From an uncultured bacterium (GTDB lineage Bacteria > Verrucomicrobiota > Kiritimatiellia > RFP12 > UBA1067): a stretch of 29,295 bases of DNA. The number at the start of each line of letters is the position of its first letter. Position 1 is the stretch's first letter. Shown here piece after piece: positions 8,449-15,310 of this stretch. The notes beneath the pieces are model-generated. The model saw only the letters and a program-made list of their open reading frames with translations, was not told the origin of the DNA and made no database searches. The stretch spans positions 1 through 29,295 of the forward strand of contig CACZAK010000137.1 in NCBI GenBank assembly GCA_902779075.1, in the 5' to 3' direction. Position numbers and translations under genes: made by a program.

Positions 8449-9304
8449 ATCCATCGGCGCTTCGAGCGAATACGCCCCGGCTTCCACACGCTGTTCCAAC
8501 GCAACCTTGCCGTCGATCTCCACGCGCACGACGGGCGCGCCCTCCAGATGCTCCACGTCAACGAGCAGCGGCTGTTTCCCGGTGCCGGGGATCAAGTAGT
8601 CACCCGCCTTCACGCTTCGCACATACGCGCCTTTGTGCGCAAGACGCACCACGGCGTCCTTCGGCCCCTCCAGCCGCACGTCGTCGAAGATCGCCCAGCT
8701 GCCCTCGATGGAGGTGATCTTGATTTCGTTCGCGCCCTCCACGATCTCGCCGTCCGCAAGGTCGAACTTCGCCGCGAACGGCTTGGCCTTCGAGAAGTCG
8801 CCCTTCATGATGGACGCGTCTCCACCGCCGACGGGCAGAACCATCTTCCGCGCCTTGCCGTTCACCGACACCTTCAGGAGGGGCCTCTCCGCCTTATGGA
8901 CATCTGCAAAGTCGATGACGAGCGTCCATGCACCGCCCGTACCTTTCTTCGCGATGTCGAAGAGGATGTTCACCTGCTGCGTGCGGCGTCCGGCGGGGCT
9001 GCCGGATCCGGCCCACTTGTCGTTGATGCCTGGAAGAACGTAGGGGAAAGACTTCTTTGCATCCGATCGTCCGATAAGGAAATAGTTGTTCTCCCAGCCG
9101 AAGTCGTGCTGCAGGAAATCGTTGTACCCACGCGGCGCAAGCGCGAACTCGTTGCCCGTGCCGTCCTTCTGTCCGATCTGCCACACGACGTGCGCATTTG
9201 CCAAAACAGAGGCCGCCGCCACAGCGGCCATCAACAAACTATGTTTCATATACCTTATTCCTTTCACCTGTTAACGCGAACACCAATCCGCGCTGTTGGT
9301 GATA

Positions 9305-9333
9305 AGTTTACCAGAGGTCTTGCCGTCCTTCAA
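9305..9333 (-). promoter_or_regulatory. sigma70-type promoter for the GH92 gene
   Basis: Minus-strand TTGAAG (9328-9333), 17-nt spacer, TAAACT (9305-9310). The leader would be about 50 nt. Confidence 0.5.
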
Positions 9334-9370
9334 CTACATAATCCTAAAATCCGTAATCAGTCGGCATATC

Positions 9371-9835
9371 CTAGCGAGTAGAGACTATCTCGACGGGGCC
9401 GAGGAGCCCGGAAGGCGAGAGGCCGGAGGACGAAAGGCCTGGATTCCTGTACCCTTTACCGCCGACGAGCCGGATGTTCGTCTTCGTGTGCTGCCTGCGG
9501 TCGGGATGCAGCTGGTCGCCATTTACGCGGTTGTACCAGGAGTTCACCACCATGACCTCAAGCTCGTTCTCGCCGTCCACGAGCGCCGCCGTCGCGTCCA
9601 ACCGGAATGGAGACCGCCGAGGTTCCATCCGCTCTGGATGTTGAAGCCGATGGAGAGCCCGTGCCGTTCGGCCTCGTCGAGTGCGAACACGAAGAGGTCG
9701 CACCAGTCCTTCCCGCCGAACACCGGGCCCGCCGGGATGTCGCGGTGCCCGCCCTGGCACTGTCCGCCGACGTCGAAGACCATCGCAACCTGGAAGCGGC
9801 GGGACTTCATCGCGGCCGGGTTTTGCAACTAGCAC
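9371..9835 (-). pseudogene. collapsed GH106-like (alpha-L-rhamnosidase-type) gene relic
   Basis: Two ends of one large enzyme are joined with the middle missing. Near 9828-9630 one frame reads FQVAMVFDVGGQCQGG and FALDEAERHGLSIGFNIQSG, followed by WNLGG, the start of the catalytic barrel in GH106-type proteins (compare the family pattern A-x-EA-x-RLG...GSGWNFGG). From about 9610 to 9371 another frame reads DGENELEVMVVNSWYNRV, GDQLHPD and SPSGLLGPVEIV, the usual GH106 C-terminus (NPLxPSGLLGPV). GH106 proteins are normally about 900-1100 residues; fewer than 150 remain. The junction near 9610-9630 shows a shift of frame. The gene is non-functional. A GH2-like or DUF-type rhamnosidase-related family is the alternative. 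Confidence 0.7.
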
Positions 9836-9976
9836 TAGTGGTTAGTGGTTATGGAATATCCGGCCGGGCGGGGCCGTACTACCAACACAGCACCAACGAC
9901 GGCTTTCGCCACCTTATCCAAGAGGGTTGTAGCTTGCCACTACCCTCATTTCACATCAAGACCAGTATATAATATC

Positions 9977-10152
9977 GTCTGACCATATTATAAAAAATGT
10001 CTGACGATATTAACAATAAGGTCAGACCGTATTATTAATAAGGTCTGACGATATTAACAATAAGGTCAGACCAAATATGCAATAAGGTCAGACCATATTG
10101 TTAATAAAGTCAGACGATAAATATGATAAGGTCAGACGATAATATTGCATGG
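9977..10152. repeat. eight-unit tandem array, exact 22-bp period, GTCWGAC palindrome plus AT-rich spacer
   Basis: The heptamer GTCTGAC or its complement GTCAGAC starts at 9977, 9999, 10021, 10043, 10065, 10087, 10109 and 10131, always 22 nt apart. Each is followed by a 15-nt AT-rich spacer of the type SATATTNNNAATAAG. Units 2 and 4 are identical. Because GTC-W-GAC is palindromic, a dimeric protein could bind each unit, and a 22-bp step places all sites on roughly the same helical face. The surrounding 600 bp are AT-rich and gene-free. No known family is recognised. Confidence 0.95.
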
Positions 10153-10214
10153 TCACGGCCTAGAAACATTACTATCGGCGTCAAGAACGAATAGTGTCTG
10201 GGATTCGATAAGCC

Positions 10215-10410
10215 TAAGCCACAAAAAGCACAAAGATCACAAAGAAGGGATGTTTGTATTGATTATACACGCCTTTCTTGATGTACGGCGATTCACCCAT
10301 TTGGTGAAAAGTAAAAGCAGAAGACAGATTCGTATAATTCGTAATGCGCTCCTATCTTAATAAACTTTTCTTAATAAACTTTGTGACCTCTGTGTTCTTT
10401 GTGACTAAAA
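10215..10410. mobile_element. MITE-like element with CACAAAG-rich terminal inverted repeats
   Basis: The left end (10215-10246, CCACAAAAAGCACAAAGATC core) and the right end (10379-10410) are imperfect inverted repeats of about 32 nt built of CACAAAG/CACAGAG units. They enclose about 130 bp with no credible gene and a TTCACC/GGTGAA hairpin (10292-10308). CACAAAG-type dispersed repeats occur in many environmental bacterial genomes. Mobility here is inferred only from the inverted ends. Confidence 0.5.
10355..10382. repeat. perfect 14-bp tandem direct repeat
   Basis: TCTTAATAAACTTT is present twice back to back (10355-10368, 10369-10382), abutting the right inverted repeat of the MITE-like element. 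Confidence 0.85.
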
Positions 10411-10419
10411 ACCTACTCC

Positions 10420-10583
10420 TCAACTGCCGAATTCGAATTTAGGATAATTGCCAACGACCTTGCAGCCCTTCTTCTTGGCGGAGACGAGGAAGCGCTCCTT
10501 GCGTGCAGGTTCTCGAACTTAGCGTCCGCGCCCGTCCAGTTGGGAAACACCTTCACAATGCCGTGGTCGCACTGGATGAACAT
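10420..10583 (-). pseudogene. GH95-like gene relic (duplicate of the C-terminal region at about 17900-18063)
   Basis: The minus strand from ATG 10581-10583 reads MFIQCDHGIVKVFPNW and TGADAKFENL, nearly the same as LIQCDNGFVKVFPNWTGADA in the GH95-like gene. After a one-base shift it continues as RKERFLVSAKKKGCKVVGNY and stops at 10420. An AAAGGA motif precedes the ATG. This is a detached piece of a second GH95-like gene sitting just upstream of the sigma factor operon. Confidence 0.75.
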
Positions 10584-10610
10584 TGCCTATTCCTTTTACC
10601 ATAAAAAACC

Positions 10611-10640
10611 GAACCTTTTCCGGCCACGAGCATTTATACT
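10611..10640 (+). promoter_or_regulatory. possible promoter of the sigma factor operon
   Basis: TATACT at 10635-10640 lies 18 nt before the sigma factor ATG. GAACCTT at 10611 resembles the GAAC-type -35 of ECF-dependent promoters. Self-regulation by the encoded sigma factor is possible but only suggested. Confidence 0.3.
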
Positions 10641-10658
10641 ATTGAAGAATCGTTGTCC

Positions 10659-11204
10659 ATGGAAGTTTGGCAGGAGATAATCAAGGATCGCGAGCGCGGT
10701 GCGAGGATCCTCGTGGCGGTCTATAAGGATCGCCTGTTCGCGTCTGCCCTGATTCTCTGCCGTGACCAGCACGCCGCCGAGGAACTGGTGTTCCGCACCT
10801 TCGCTCGCGCGATCGACAGGATTTCATCGTTCCGCCCAAACACAAACTTCTACAACTGGCTCTACACGATTCTGATCAACTTCCGCAGGATGGATCTCCG
10901 CAAGGACAAAATCTCCCCTGTGACGTTCACGGACGAAATCCCGGAGGTCGTCACGGAAGAGACGCCGTTCACGGCCCTTGTCGCGAAGGCCGACCATGCA
11001 GCCATCCGCGCCGCCGTGGCCGACCTCTCTGACCCGCTTAAGGAGGTTGTGTTGTTGCGCTATTTCGAGGGACTGCCAATGGACGAGATTGCGCTCACCT
11101 TGGCATTGCCGCTCGGAACCGTCAAGAGCCGCCTCAACTACGCGCGCGCCGTCCTCGCCAGACAGCTCGCCAAACCACTTGGAAAGGAGATGAAAAATGG
11201 ATGA
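10659..11204 (+). CDS. ECF-type RNA polymerase sigma factor
   Basis: 181 residues. Region 2 is visible as AAEELVFRTFARAIDRISSF followed by NFYNWLYTILINFRRMDLRK. Region 4 is LSDPLKEVVLLRYFEGLPMDEIALTLALPLGTVKSRLNYARAVL, with the helix-turn-helix that reads the -35 box. There is no region 1 or 3, as usual for the extracytoplasmic-function class. The ATG at 10659 was preferred over an upstream TTG (10653); neither has a strong SD. The stop overlaps the next start by 8 nt, so sigma and anti-sigma are translationally coupled. The operon includes an FGE-fold protein, a pairing I associate with Kiritimatiellota-type genomes. It probably directs RNA polymerase to a small regulon in response to an envelope signal. 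Confidence 0.92.
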   Translation: MEVWQEIIKDRERGARILVAVYKDRLFASALILCRDQHAAEELVFRTFARAIDRISSFRPNTNFYNWLYTILINFRRMDLRKDKISPVTFTDEIPEVVTEETPFTALVAKADHAAIRAAVADLSDPLKEVVLLRYFEGLPMDEIALTLALPLGTVKSRLNYARAVLARQLAKPLGKEMKNG

Positions 11205-11829
11205 ATTTGACCGTGCAATCACGGAAGCCCTGAACGAATCCGTGCCGGTCGCCGAGTTCTCGACCGACCTTGTCGGCCGACTTGTGGCTAGAACGCGCCG
11301 CCGTTCACGCTTCTGGAGACTGCTGCTGGCACTTGGTCTCGTTTCGGTGGCGACCGCCGCCGTCATGACCGCCTCCACGATACTGATGGATGGCGAAACA
11401 CCGCCAGTGGGAACAGACAAGAGCCAAGAGACGGCAGACGAGACGCCGTACATCGCGGATAGCACATCGCATCACGACGATTCTACAACCGACATGGCCG
11501 AAGCCAATTTACCAGAAAACCATGAAACCCAAGGAGAATCAAAAGTGAACAATCCAGTGCTAAAGACGGCGGCGGTCCTGACAGGTACGCTCGCCCTCTC
11601 CGCCGCAACGCCTACACGCGCTGACGGCTACCAGTTCATCGTATCCGGCTATCCGGCGTCGAATCCGTGCCATTCCGCCGTTTCTGGCGGAACGGCACTC
11701 GCCGCAGGCGTGCTGTCCGACACAAGCGCCGCCGACGCCTTGGAGGCGCGTGCGCGCACAAGCGAAGATTCCGCGGGCATCGCGCTTCGCTCCGACAAAT
11801 ACCGTGGCATGATGCTCTTCATCAGGTAA
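11197..11829 (+). CDS. anti-sigma-factor-like membrane protein, apparently fused to a small secreted protein
   Basis: 210 residues. The first 45 residues are a small charged cytoplasmic domain (MDEFDRAITEALNESVPV), followed by one membrane helix (FWRLLLALGLVSVATAAVMT, about residues 48-67) and a polar T/D/H-rich linker. This is the layout of membrane anti-sigma factors that hold an ECF sigma factor, and the gene overlaps the sigma gene. From residue 117 the sequence looks like a separate secreted protein: a signal-like segment VLKTAAVLTGTLALSAATPT ending near ADG, then a mature part ending SDKYRGMMLFIR. An internal GTG (11545) with AAGGAG 8 nt upstream is in frame. I infer an ancestral stop between two genes was lost, or that two products are made. 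No ZAS zinc motif is visible. Confidence 0.7.
   Translation: MDEFDRAITEALNESVPVAEFSTDLVGRLVARTRRRSRFWRLLLALGLVSVATAAVMTASTILMDGETPPVGTDKSQETADETPYIADSTSHHDDSTTDMAEANLPENHETQGESKVNNPVLKTAAVLTGTLALSAATPTRADGYQFIVSGYPASNPCHSAVSGGTALAAGVLSDTSAADALEARARTSEDSAGIALRSDKYRGMMLFIR
11545..11829 (+). CDS. possible independently initiated small secreted protein (94 residues)
   Basis: GTG at 11545-11547 follows an AAGGAG by 8 nt and begins MNNPVLKTAAVLTGTLALSA, a good signal peptide with predicted cleavage near TRADG. The mature peptide of about 70 residues has no recognised domain. It lies in the same frame as the anti-sigma-like gene, so it would be an internal-start product. The downstream FGE-like gene begins 46 nt later. 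Confidence 0.45.
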   Translation: MNNPVLKTAAVLTGTLALSAATPTRADGYQFIVSGYPASNPCHSAVSGGTALAAGVLSDTSAADALEARARTSEDSAGIALRSDKYRGMMLFIR

Positions 11830-11875
11830 GAATGATTTCAAAGCAAACAACAATCAATCCAAAAGGAAACAAAGC

Positions 11876-13219
11876 ATGAACAAGAATGCAATCACCCGAG
11901 TTGCCGCAGTGGCGGCCGCCGTTGTGGCGACAGCACCCTCGTCGTCGCAAGCCATGATCCCCGAAGTGTCGGACGTCACGATGACGCAGTCGGCAACCCG
12001 CCGCGTCACCATCACCTATCGACTCTCCGACGCGCCAGCCGTCGTGACGCTGGACATCCAGACAAACGCGAACACGAGCGCGGCGGCGGACGATCCCGGC
12101 TGGACCTCGATCGGCGGCAGGAACATCTGCAACGCGCAGGGCGACGTATGGAAGAAGGTGTCCGGCAAGGATACGTACACGATCACATGGCAGCCGGACC
12201 GGGTTTGGACGGATGCTGAAGGCGAAGGCTTCAAGATTGCCGCGAACGGCGCCCGCGCCCGCGTGACCGCATGGCCCGTGGACAACACGCCCAACTACAT
12301 GGTGGTGGACATCACCGCGACGGGCGGCGCGGACACGCAGACCTACTACCCCGCCGCTGACTTCGTGCCGGGTGGCGTGACGAACAGCCTCTACAAGACC
12401 ACGACGCTCCTCATGCGCAAGATCATGGCGAAGGACGTGACGTGGACGATGGGAAGCGTTGCGGAAATCGGGCGAACCGCAGCCAGGGAAACGACGCATC
12501 AGGTTAAATTGGACGGCAACTACTACATCGGCGTCTATCTCGTCACGCAGACGCAGTGGCAGCAGATTACCGGCTACAATCCTTCCAGCGCCAAAACAGG
12601 CGGGACGATGCGCCCCGTCGAGAACGTCAGTTACACGGACGTCCGCCAGGGGAAGGGAACGGAAAAGGCCGTCGCTTCCGCTACGGGCGGCGTGTACCCT
12701 GCCGATCCATACGGGGATTCCTTTCTCGGGCTTTTGCGCACGAAGACGGGGCTCGACTTCGACCTCCCGTCCGAGGCGCAATGGGAGTTCGCGGCCCGCG
12801 CGGGGAACGGCGAGGGTTGCTGGGGCGATGGATCGGCAATCCTGAGTGCGGGCGAGGACGAGAACCTGAACCGGCTCGGGCGCTACTCCAAGAACGGCGG
12901 CACGACGATTGGCACGGCAGTCGTCGGCTCGTACGCGCCAAACGCCTGGGGACTCTACGACATGCACGGCAATGTATGGGAGTGGTGCCTCGACTGGTAC
13001 GAGGACAACATCACCACATACGGCGGTGCGGTGAACATTGACCCTGCGGCGCCTGCGAAGACGCTGTCTGGTGCGTCAGGCGCAAACCGCGTGGTGCGGG
13101 GCGGAAGTCGGTATAACGATGCGGGCGTCTGCCGGGCGGCGCATCACGACAGCTTCACTCCTGCGAACCGCAACGCCAGCTTTGGCGTCCGCGTCCTGTG
13201 CACTGCCGGATTGCGGTAA
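11876..13219 (+). CDS. secreted FGE-sulfatase-fold protein (SUMF1/EgtB/PvdO superfamily)
   Basis: 447 residues with a signal peptide (MNKNAITRVAAVAAAVVATA). An N-terminal beta-sandwich (about residues 30-130, SDVTMTQSATRRVTITYRLS) precedes the FGE fold: TWTMGS, YYIGVYLVTQTQWQQITG, RPVENVSYTDV, LPSEAQWEFAARAG, GLYDMHGNVWEWCLDWY, VVRGGS and FGVRVLC. True formylglycine-generating enzymes use a cysteine pair near the RGGS block. Here that stretch is RGGSRYNDAGVCRAAHH, without the pair, so sulfatase activation is unlikely. A structural or other oxidoreductase-like role is more plausible. SD AAAGGAAA precedes the ATG, 46 nt after the anti-sigma-like gene, so it is probably the output gene of the sigma operon. 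Confidence 0.88.
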   Translation: MNKNAITRVAAVAAAVVATAPSSSQAMIPEVSDVTMTQSATRRVTITYRLSDAPAVVTLDIQTNANTSAAADDPGWTSIGGRNICNAQGDVWKKVSGKDTYTITWQPDRVWTDAEGEGFKIAANGARARVTAWPVDNTPNYMVVDITATGGADTQTYYPAADFVPGGVTNSLYKTTTLLMRKIMAKDVTWTMGSVAEIGRTAARETTHQVKLDGNYYIGVYLVTQTQWQQITGYNPSSAKTGGTMRPVENVSYTDVRQGKGTEKAVASATGGVYPADPYGDSFLGLLRTKTGLDFDLPSEAQWEFAARAGNGEGCWGDGSAILSAGEDENLNRLGRYSKNGGTTIGTAVVGSYAPNAWGLYDMHGNVWEWCLDWYEDNITTYGGAVNIDPAAPAKTLSGASGANRVVRGGSRYNDAGVCRAAHHDSFTPANRNASFGVRVLCTAGLR

Positions 13220-13254
13220 GCATGTACGGAGCGGAAGTCGCGCCGCGCCCGAGT

Positions 13255-13283
13255 TTGACGCACGAAACGATACCTGTTATTAT
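13255..13283 (+). promoter_or_regulatory. sigma70-type promoter for the GH5-like gene
   Basis: TTGACG (13255-13260), 17-nt spacer, TATTAT (13278-13283), giving a leader of about 40 nt before ATG 13331. Confidence 0.65.
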
Positions 13284-13330
13284 ATTGCCCATCTAGGGCA
13301 TTCCAGAAAACAAATGAAAGGCAAACAAAG

Positions 13331-14455
13331 ATGAAAGAGAAAGTCATGCACGGAAAACCGAATGCGGGAAATCCGCTTTTTGCTGCGGTTTTGGGTTCTG
13401 CAGTCGCCCTCGCCGTCGCGCTGGCGGCGAGCCCCTGCGCGGCGGCGGAGAGCGCCGGGCGCTGGACTGTGGAGCGGGCGAAGGCCTGGGCGCAGGGACG
13501 CCCCTGGTACTGCGGCTTCAACCACGTACCCGCGAACGCGGCCAACGACGTGGAGATCTGGATGAAGGACACCTTCTCCCCGGAGCTCATACGCAGCGAG
13601 TTCAAGCTCGCCACGGACCTCGGCTTCAACTGCGTGCGCATCTTCCTACAGTACAAGGTGTACGAGGACGATCCCGGATGGTTCCTGTGCGCGTTCGAGA
13701 AATACCTCGAGCTTGCCCACGAGGCGAAGCTGGAGGTGATGCCTGTCTTTTTCGACGACTGCACGTTCAGCCCCAGGAGGGATCCGCACCTGGGCCGGCA
13801 GGACGATCCGATGCCGGGATGGGGGATGTGGGGATGGGTGCCGTCGCCGGGGTACACGATGGTCGTGGACTCCCGCACGCACTGGAAACTCGAGAGATAC
13901 GTCAAGGACGTCATCTCCCGCCACAAGGACGACCGCCGCATCTTCGCGTGGGACCTCTACAACGAGCCGACGTTCAAGATCGAGGAATATGCGGATTATT
14001 CGCTTGAACTCGTGCGGAAGAGCTTCCGCTGGGCGCGCGAGGTGGCGCCTTCGCAGCCGCTCACGGTCGGTACCTGGAACGGCAACAAAAAGCTGGAAGA
14101 CCTTGTGCATGCCGAAAGCGACATCATCACGTTCCACTGCTACGGGCCTGCCGATGCGACGCGCCGGAAAATCGCCGCCGACTCTCGCATGGGGCGGCCC
14201 GTGATCTGCACCGAATGGATGATGCGCAACACGGGATGCACCATCCAAGACGTGCTGGGAGTATACAAGGAGACGGGCGTGGGATGCATGCTCTGGGGGC
14301 TTGTGAACGGCAGGACGCAGACGCACGTGCCCAATGCCAAGGTCAACCTCGACTACAAGGGGCCCTGGGTGACCGACATCTTCCGCCCCGACCACACCCC
14401 CTACGACGCACGGGAAATCGAACTCATCAAGAAGGCCACCGGCAGGGCGCCATGA
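13331..14455 (+). CDS. secreted GH5-like (clan GH-A) glycosidase
   Basis: 374 residues. A basic n-region and the hydrophobic core LFAAVLGSAVALAVALAA form a signal peptide ending near AAAES. The mature part is a (beta/alpha)8 barrel: PWYCGFNHVPANA, DLGFNCVRIFLQY, WDLYNEPTF with the acid/base Glu near residue 219, and VICTEWMMR with the nucleophile Glu near residue 297. The NEP and TEW spacing fits retaining clan GH-A enzymes such as GH5 or cellulase-like mannanases and glucanases. AAAGG lies 8 nt before the ATG and the gene has its own promoter. Its stop overlaps the start of the chimeric gene (ATGA). The exact subfamily and polysaccharide cannot be set from sequence alone. Confidence 0.88.
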   Translation: MKEKVMHGKPNAGNPLFAAVLGSAVALAVALAASPCAAAESAGRWTVERAKAWAQGRPWYCGFNHVPANAANDVEIWMKDTFSPELIRSEFKLATDLGFNCVRIFLQYKVYEDDPGWFLCAFEKYLELAHEAKLEVMPVFFDDCTFSPRRDPHLGRQDDPMPGWGMWGWVPSPGYTMVVDSRTHWKLERYVKDVISRHKDDRRIFAWDLYNEPTFKIEEYADYSLELVRKSFRWAREVAPSQPLTVGTWNGNKKLEDLVHAESDIITFHCYGPADATRRKIAADSRMGRPVICTEWMMRNTGCTIQDVLGVYKETGVGCMLWGLVNGRTQTHVPNAKVNLDYKGPWVTDIFRPDHTPYDAREIELIKKATGRAP

Positions 14456-15060
14456 CAGGGATGCAAATGAACCGTCTACTCGTTCTTGCCGCCGGATTCG
14501 CGCCGATCGACGCCGGCTGGCGTTCCACGGACAGGGAGGACTATGCGTTCGGGATCTACGATCAGGAGTTCGGCCCGATGCTATCGAAACCGGCGAAGCA
14601 CCGAAGGGAAATCCTGTTCGACAAGGTGCGCGACGAGGTCACGATCCGCGACGCAGGGGAATCGGCCGACGGAAAGGAACATGAATACACGCTCCTCTTC
14701 CAGCTCGACACCACGAACGTCGTCATCTCTGCGGACGGCAGGCGCGTGCGGGCGGAATACGGTGCGGGAAAGAAGTACGCACTTGAGATGGAGATCGTCG
14801 GCTCGTACGCGCCGAACGCTTGGGGGCTTTACGATGTACATGGAAACGTGTTGGAATGGTGCCTTGACTGGTTTGCGGACAACATCACGACCTTGAATGG
14901 TGCCGTCAATACTGCGTCGGGCGCTTACCGCGTGAAACGGGGCGGGTGTTGGAACTACGCGGCGGGTCCCTGCCGATCGGCGTATCGCAGCTACGGCCCG
15001 CCAGCGTCCCGCGACAGCACCTTCGGCCTCCGCGTCGTCTGCACCGCAGGACTGCAGTAG
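14452..15060 (+). CDS. chimeric ORF: heparinase II/III-like fragment joined to an FGE C-terminus
   Basis: 202 residues from ATG 14452, which overlaps the GH5-like stop; ATG 14461 and 14467 are alternatives. Residues about 15-115 (GWRSTDREDYAFG, HEYTLLFQLDTTNVVISADG, RVRAEYGAGKKYALEME) look like the beta-sandwich part of heparinase II/III-type polysaccharide lyases. From residue about 121 the sequence switches to the C-terminus of an FGE-fold protein, VGSYAPNAWGLYDVHGNVLEW, through RVKRGGCWNYAAGPCRSAYR to LRVVCTAGLQ. That part closely matches the FGE-like protein at 12925-13216. Neither half is complete. It reads as an in-frame recombination product. There is no convincing signal peptide, so function is doubtful even if translated. 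Confidence 0.7.
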   Translation: MTGMQMNRLLVLAAGFAPIDAGWRSTDREDYAFGIYDQEFGPMLSKPAKHRREILFDKVRDEVTIRDAGESADGKEHEYTLLFQLDTTNVVISADGRRVRAEYGAGKKYALEMEIVGSYAPNAWGLYDVHGNVLEWCLDWFADNITTLNGAVNTASGAYRVKRGGCWNYAAGPCRSAYRSYGPPASRDSTFGLRVVCTAGLQ

Positions 15061-15142
15061 TACCTCCACGCGATGCCAAACAAGTAACATGCTGAAGGGC
15101 AGTCATTTTATTCAACGACAAGCTAGAACAGACAACGAAAAT

Positions 15143-15177
15143 TATCCCCAATAATGCATTTTGACCCATTGGGGATA
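15143..15177 (-). terminator. inverted repeat, likely terminator for the minus-strand GH39-like gene
   Basis: TATCCCCAAT (15143-15152) pairs perfectly with ATTGGGGATA (15168-15177) across a 15-nt loop. On the minus strand the stem is followed by ATTTT, a short T-run. It lies 130-170 nt beyond the GH39-like stop. Confidence 0.45.
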
Positions 15178-15195
15178 GTACACCCGCAAGGCCAA

Positions 15196-15230
15196 GGACG
15201 TGAAAAGTTATAATTCACGCATTCACGTCC
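15196..15230. repeat. perfect 9-bp inverted repeat
   Basis: GGACGTGAA (15196-15204) and TTCACGTCC (15222-15230) flank a 17-nt AT-rich loop. It lies between the convergent chimeric gene and GH39-like gene and could be a second terminator stem, but it has no T-run. Confidence 0.5.
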
Positions 15231-15310
15231 AGTGCTAGTTTACGACGGAGAGCTTGATCCACGGCTCGCAGGATGCGGATATTTCGCGGCCACGCTCGAT
15301 GCGGCAACGC

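Larger units (their letters stand above)
6126..9249 (-). pseudogene. GH92 exo-alpha-mannosidase, broken by two lesions
   Basis: The gene starts at ATG 9247-9249 with a signal peptide (MKHSLLMAAVAAASVLA), SD AAGG and a TTGAAG-N17-TAAACT promoter. An N-terminal beta-sandwich resembling the lyase-associated domain of rhamnogalacturonan lyases (VVWQIGQKDGTGNEFALAP) precedes the GH92 fold: DTRMGTAHSRW..PFSMVKLSPDN, GGYDPSIESIGCFSHIHEW, and further on YVEGNAWQLTYFVPQD (catalytic acid Glu), GDEDQGQMSAWF and NGKPQD. GH92 enzymes are calcium-dependent exo-mannosidases acting on N-glycans or mannans. The frame breaks twice. An 8-bp tandem duplication at 7463-7478 sends ATWNDLLG into a quick stop, while the expected RVKIATADRLEKKRFYTNLY continues in another frame. 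Near 7316 the segment before WNLNQAWNLVGPEW is deleted with a further shift. A REP-like element adds AAVAGRPPY near residue 275. Without repair no full enzyme can be made. Confidence 0.85.

Noticed and set aside
8302..9381. Long plus-strand frame opposite GH92
   Set aside because: Arginine/histidine-rich antisense shadow of the GH92 gene in GC-rich DNA, no RBS or domain.
9977..10152. CRISPR array
   Set aside because: Repeats are 7 bp and spacers 15 bp and similar to each other; no unique spacers and no cas genes.
10145..10360. 71-codon ORF inside the MITE-like element
   Set aside because: Begins in the 22-bp array, crosses inverted repeats, has no RBS and no recognisable sequence.
9836..10640. 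tRNA or other structured RNA in the gene-free island
   Set aside because: No cloverleaf or TPsiC-like signature was found; repeats and relics account for most of it.
11822..12967. 381-codon minus-strand frame opposite the FGE-like gene
   Set aside because: Antisense shadow with valine/arginine bias and no motifs.
15239..15310. Further gene end reading CEPWIKLSVVN on the minus strand beyond the GH39-like stop
   Set aside because: It looks like another gene tail but is too short (about 24 codons) to call.
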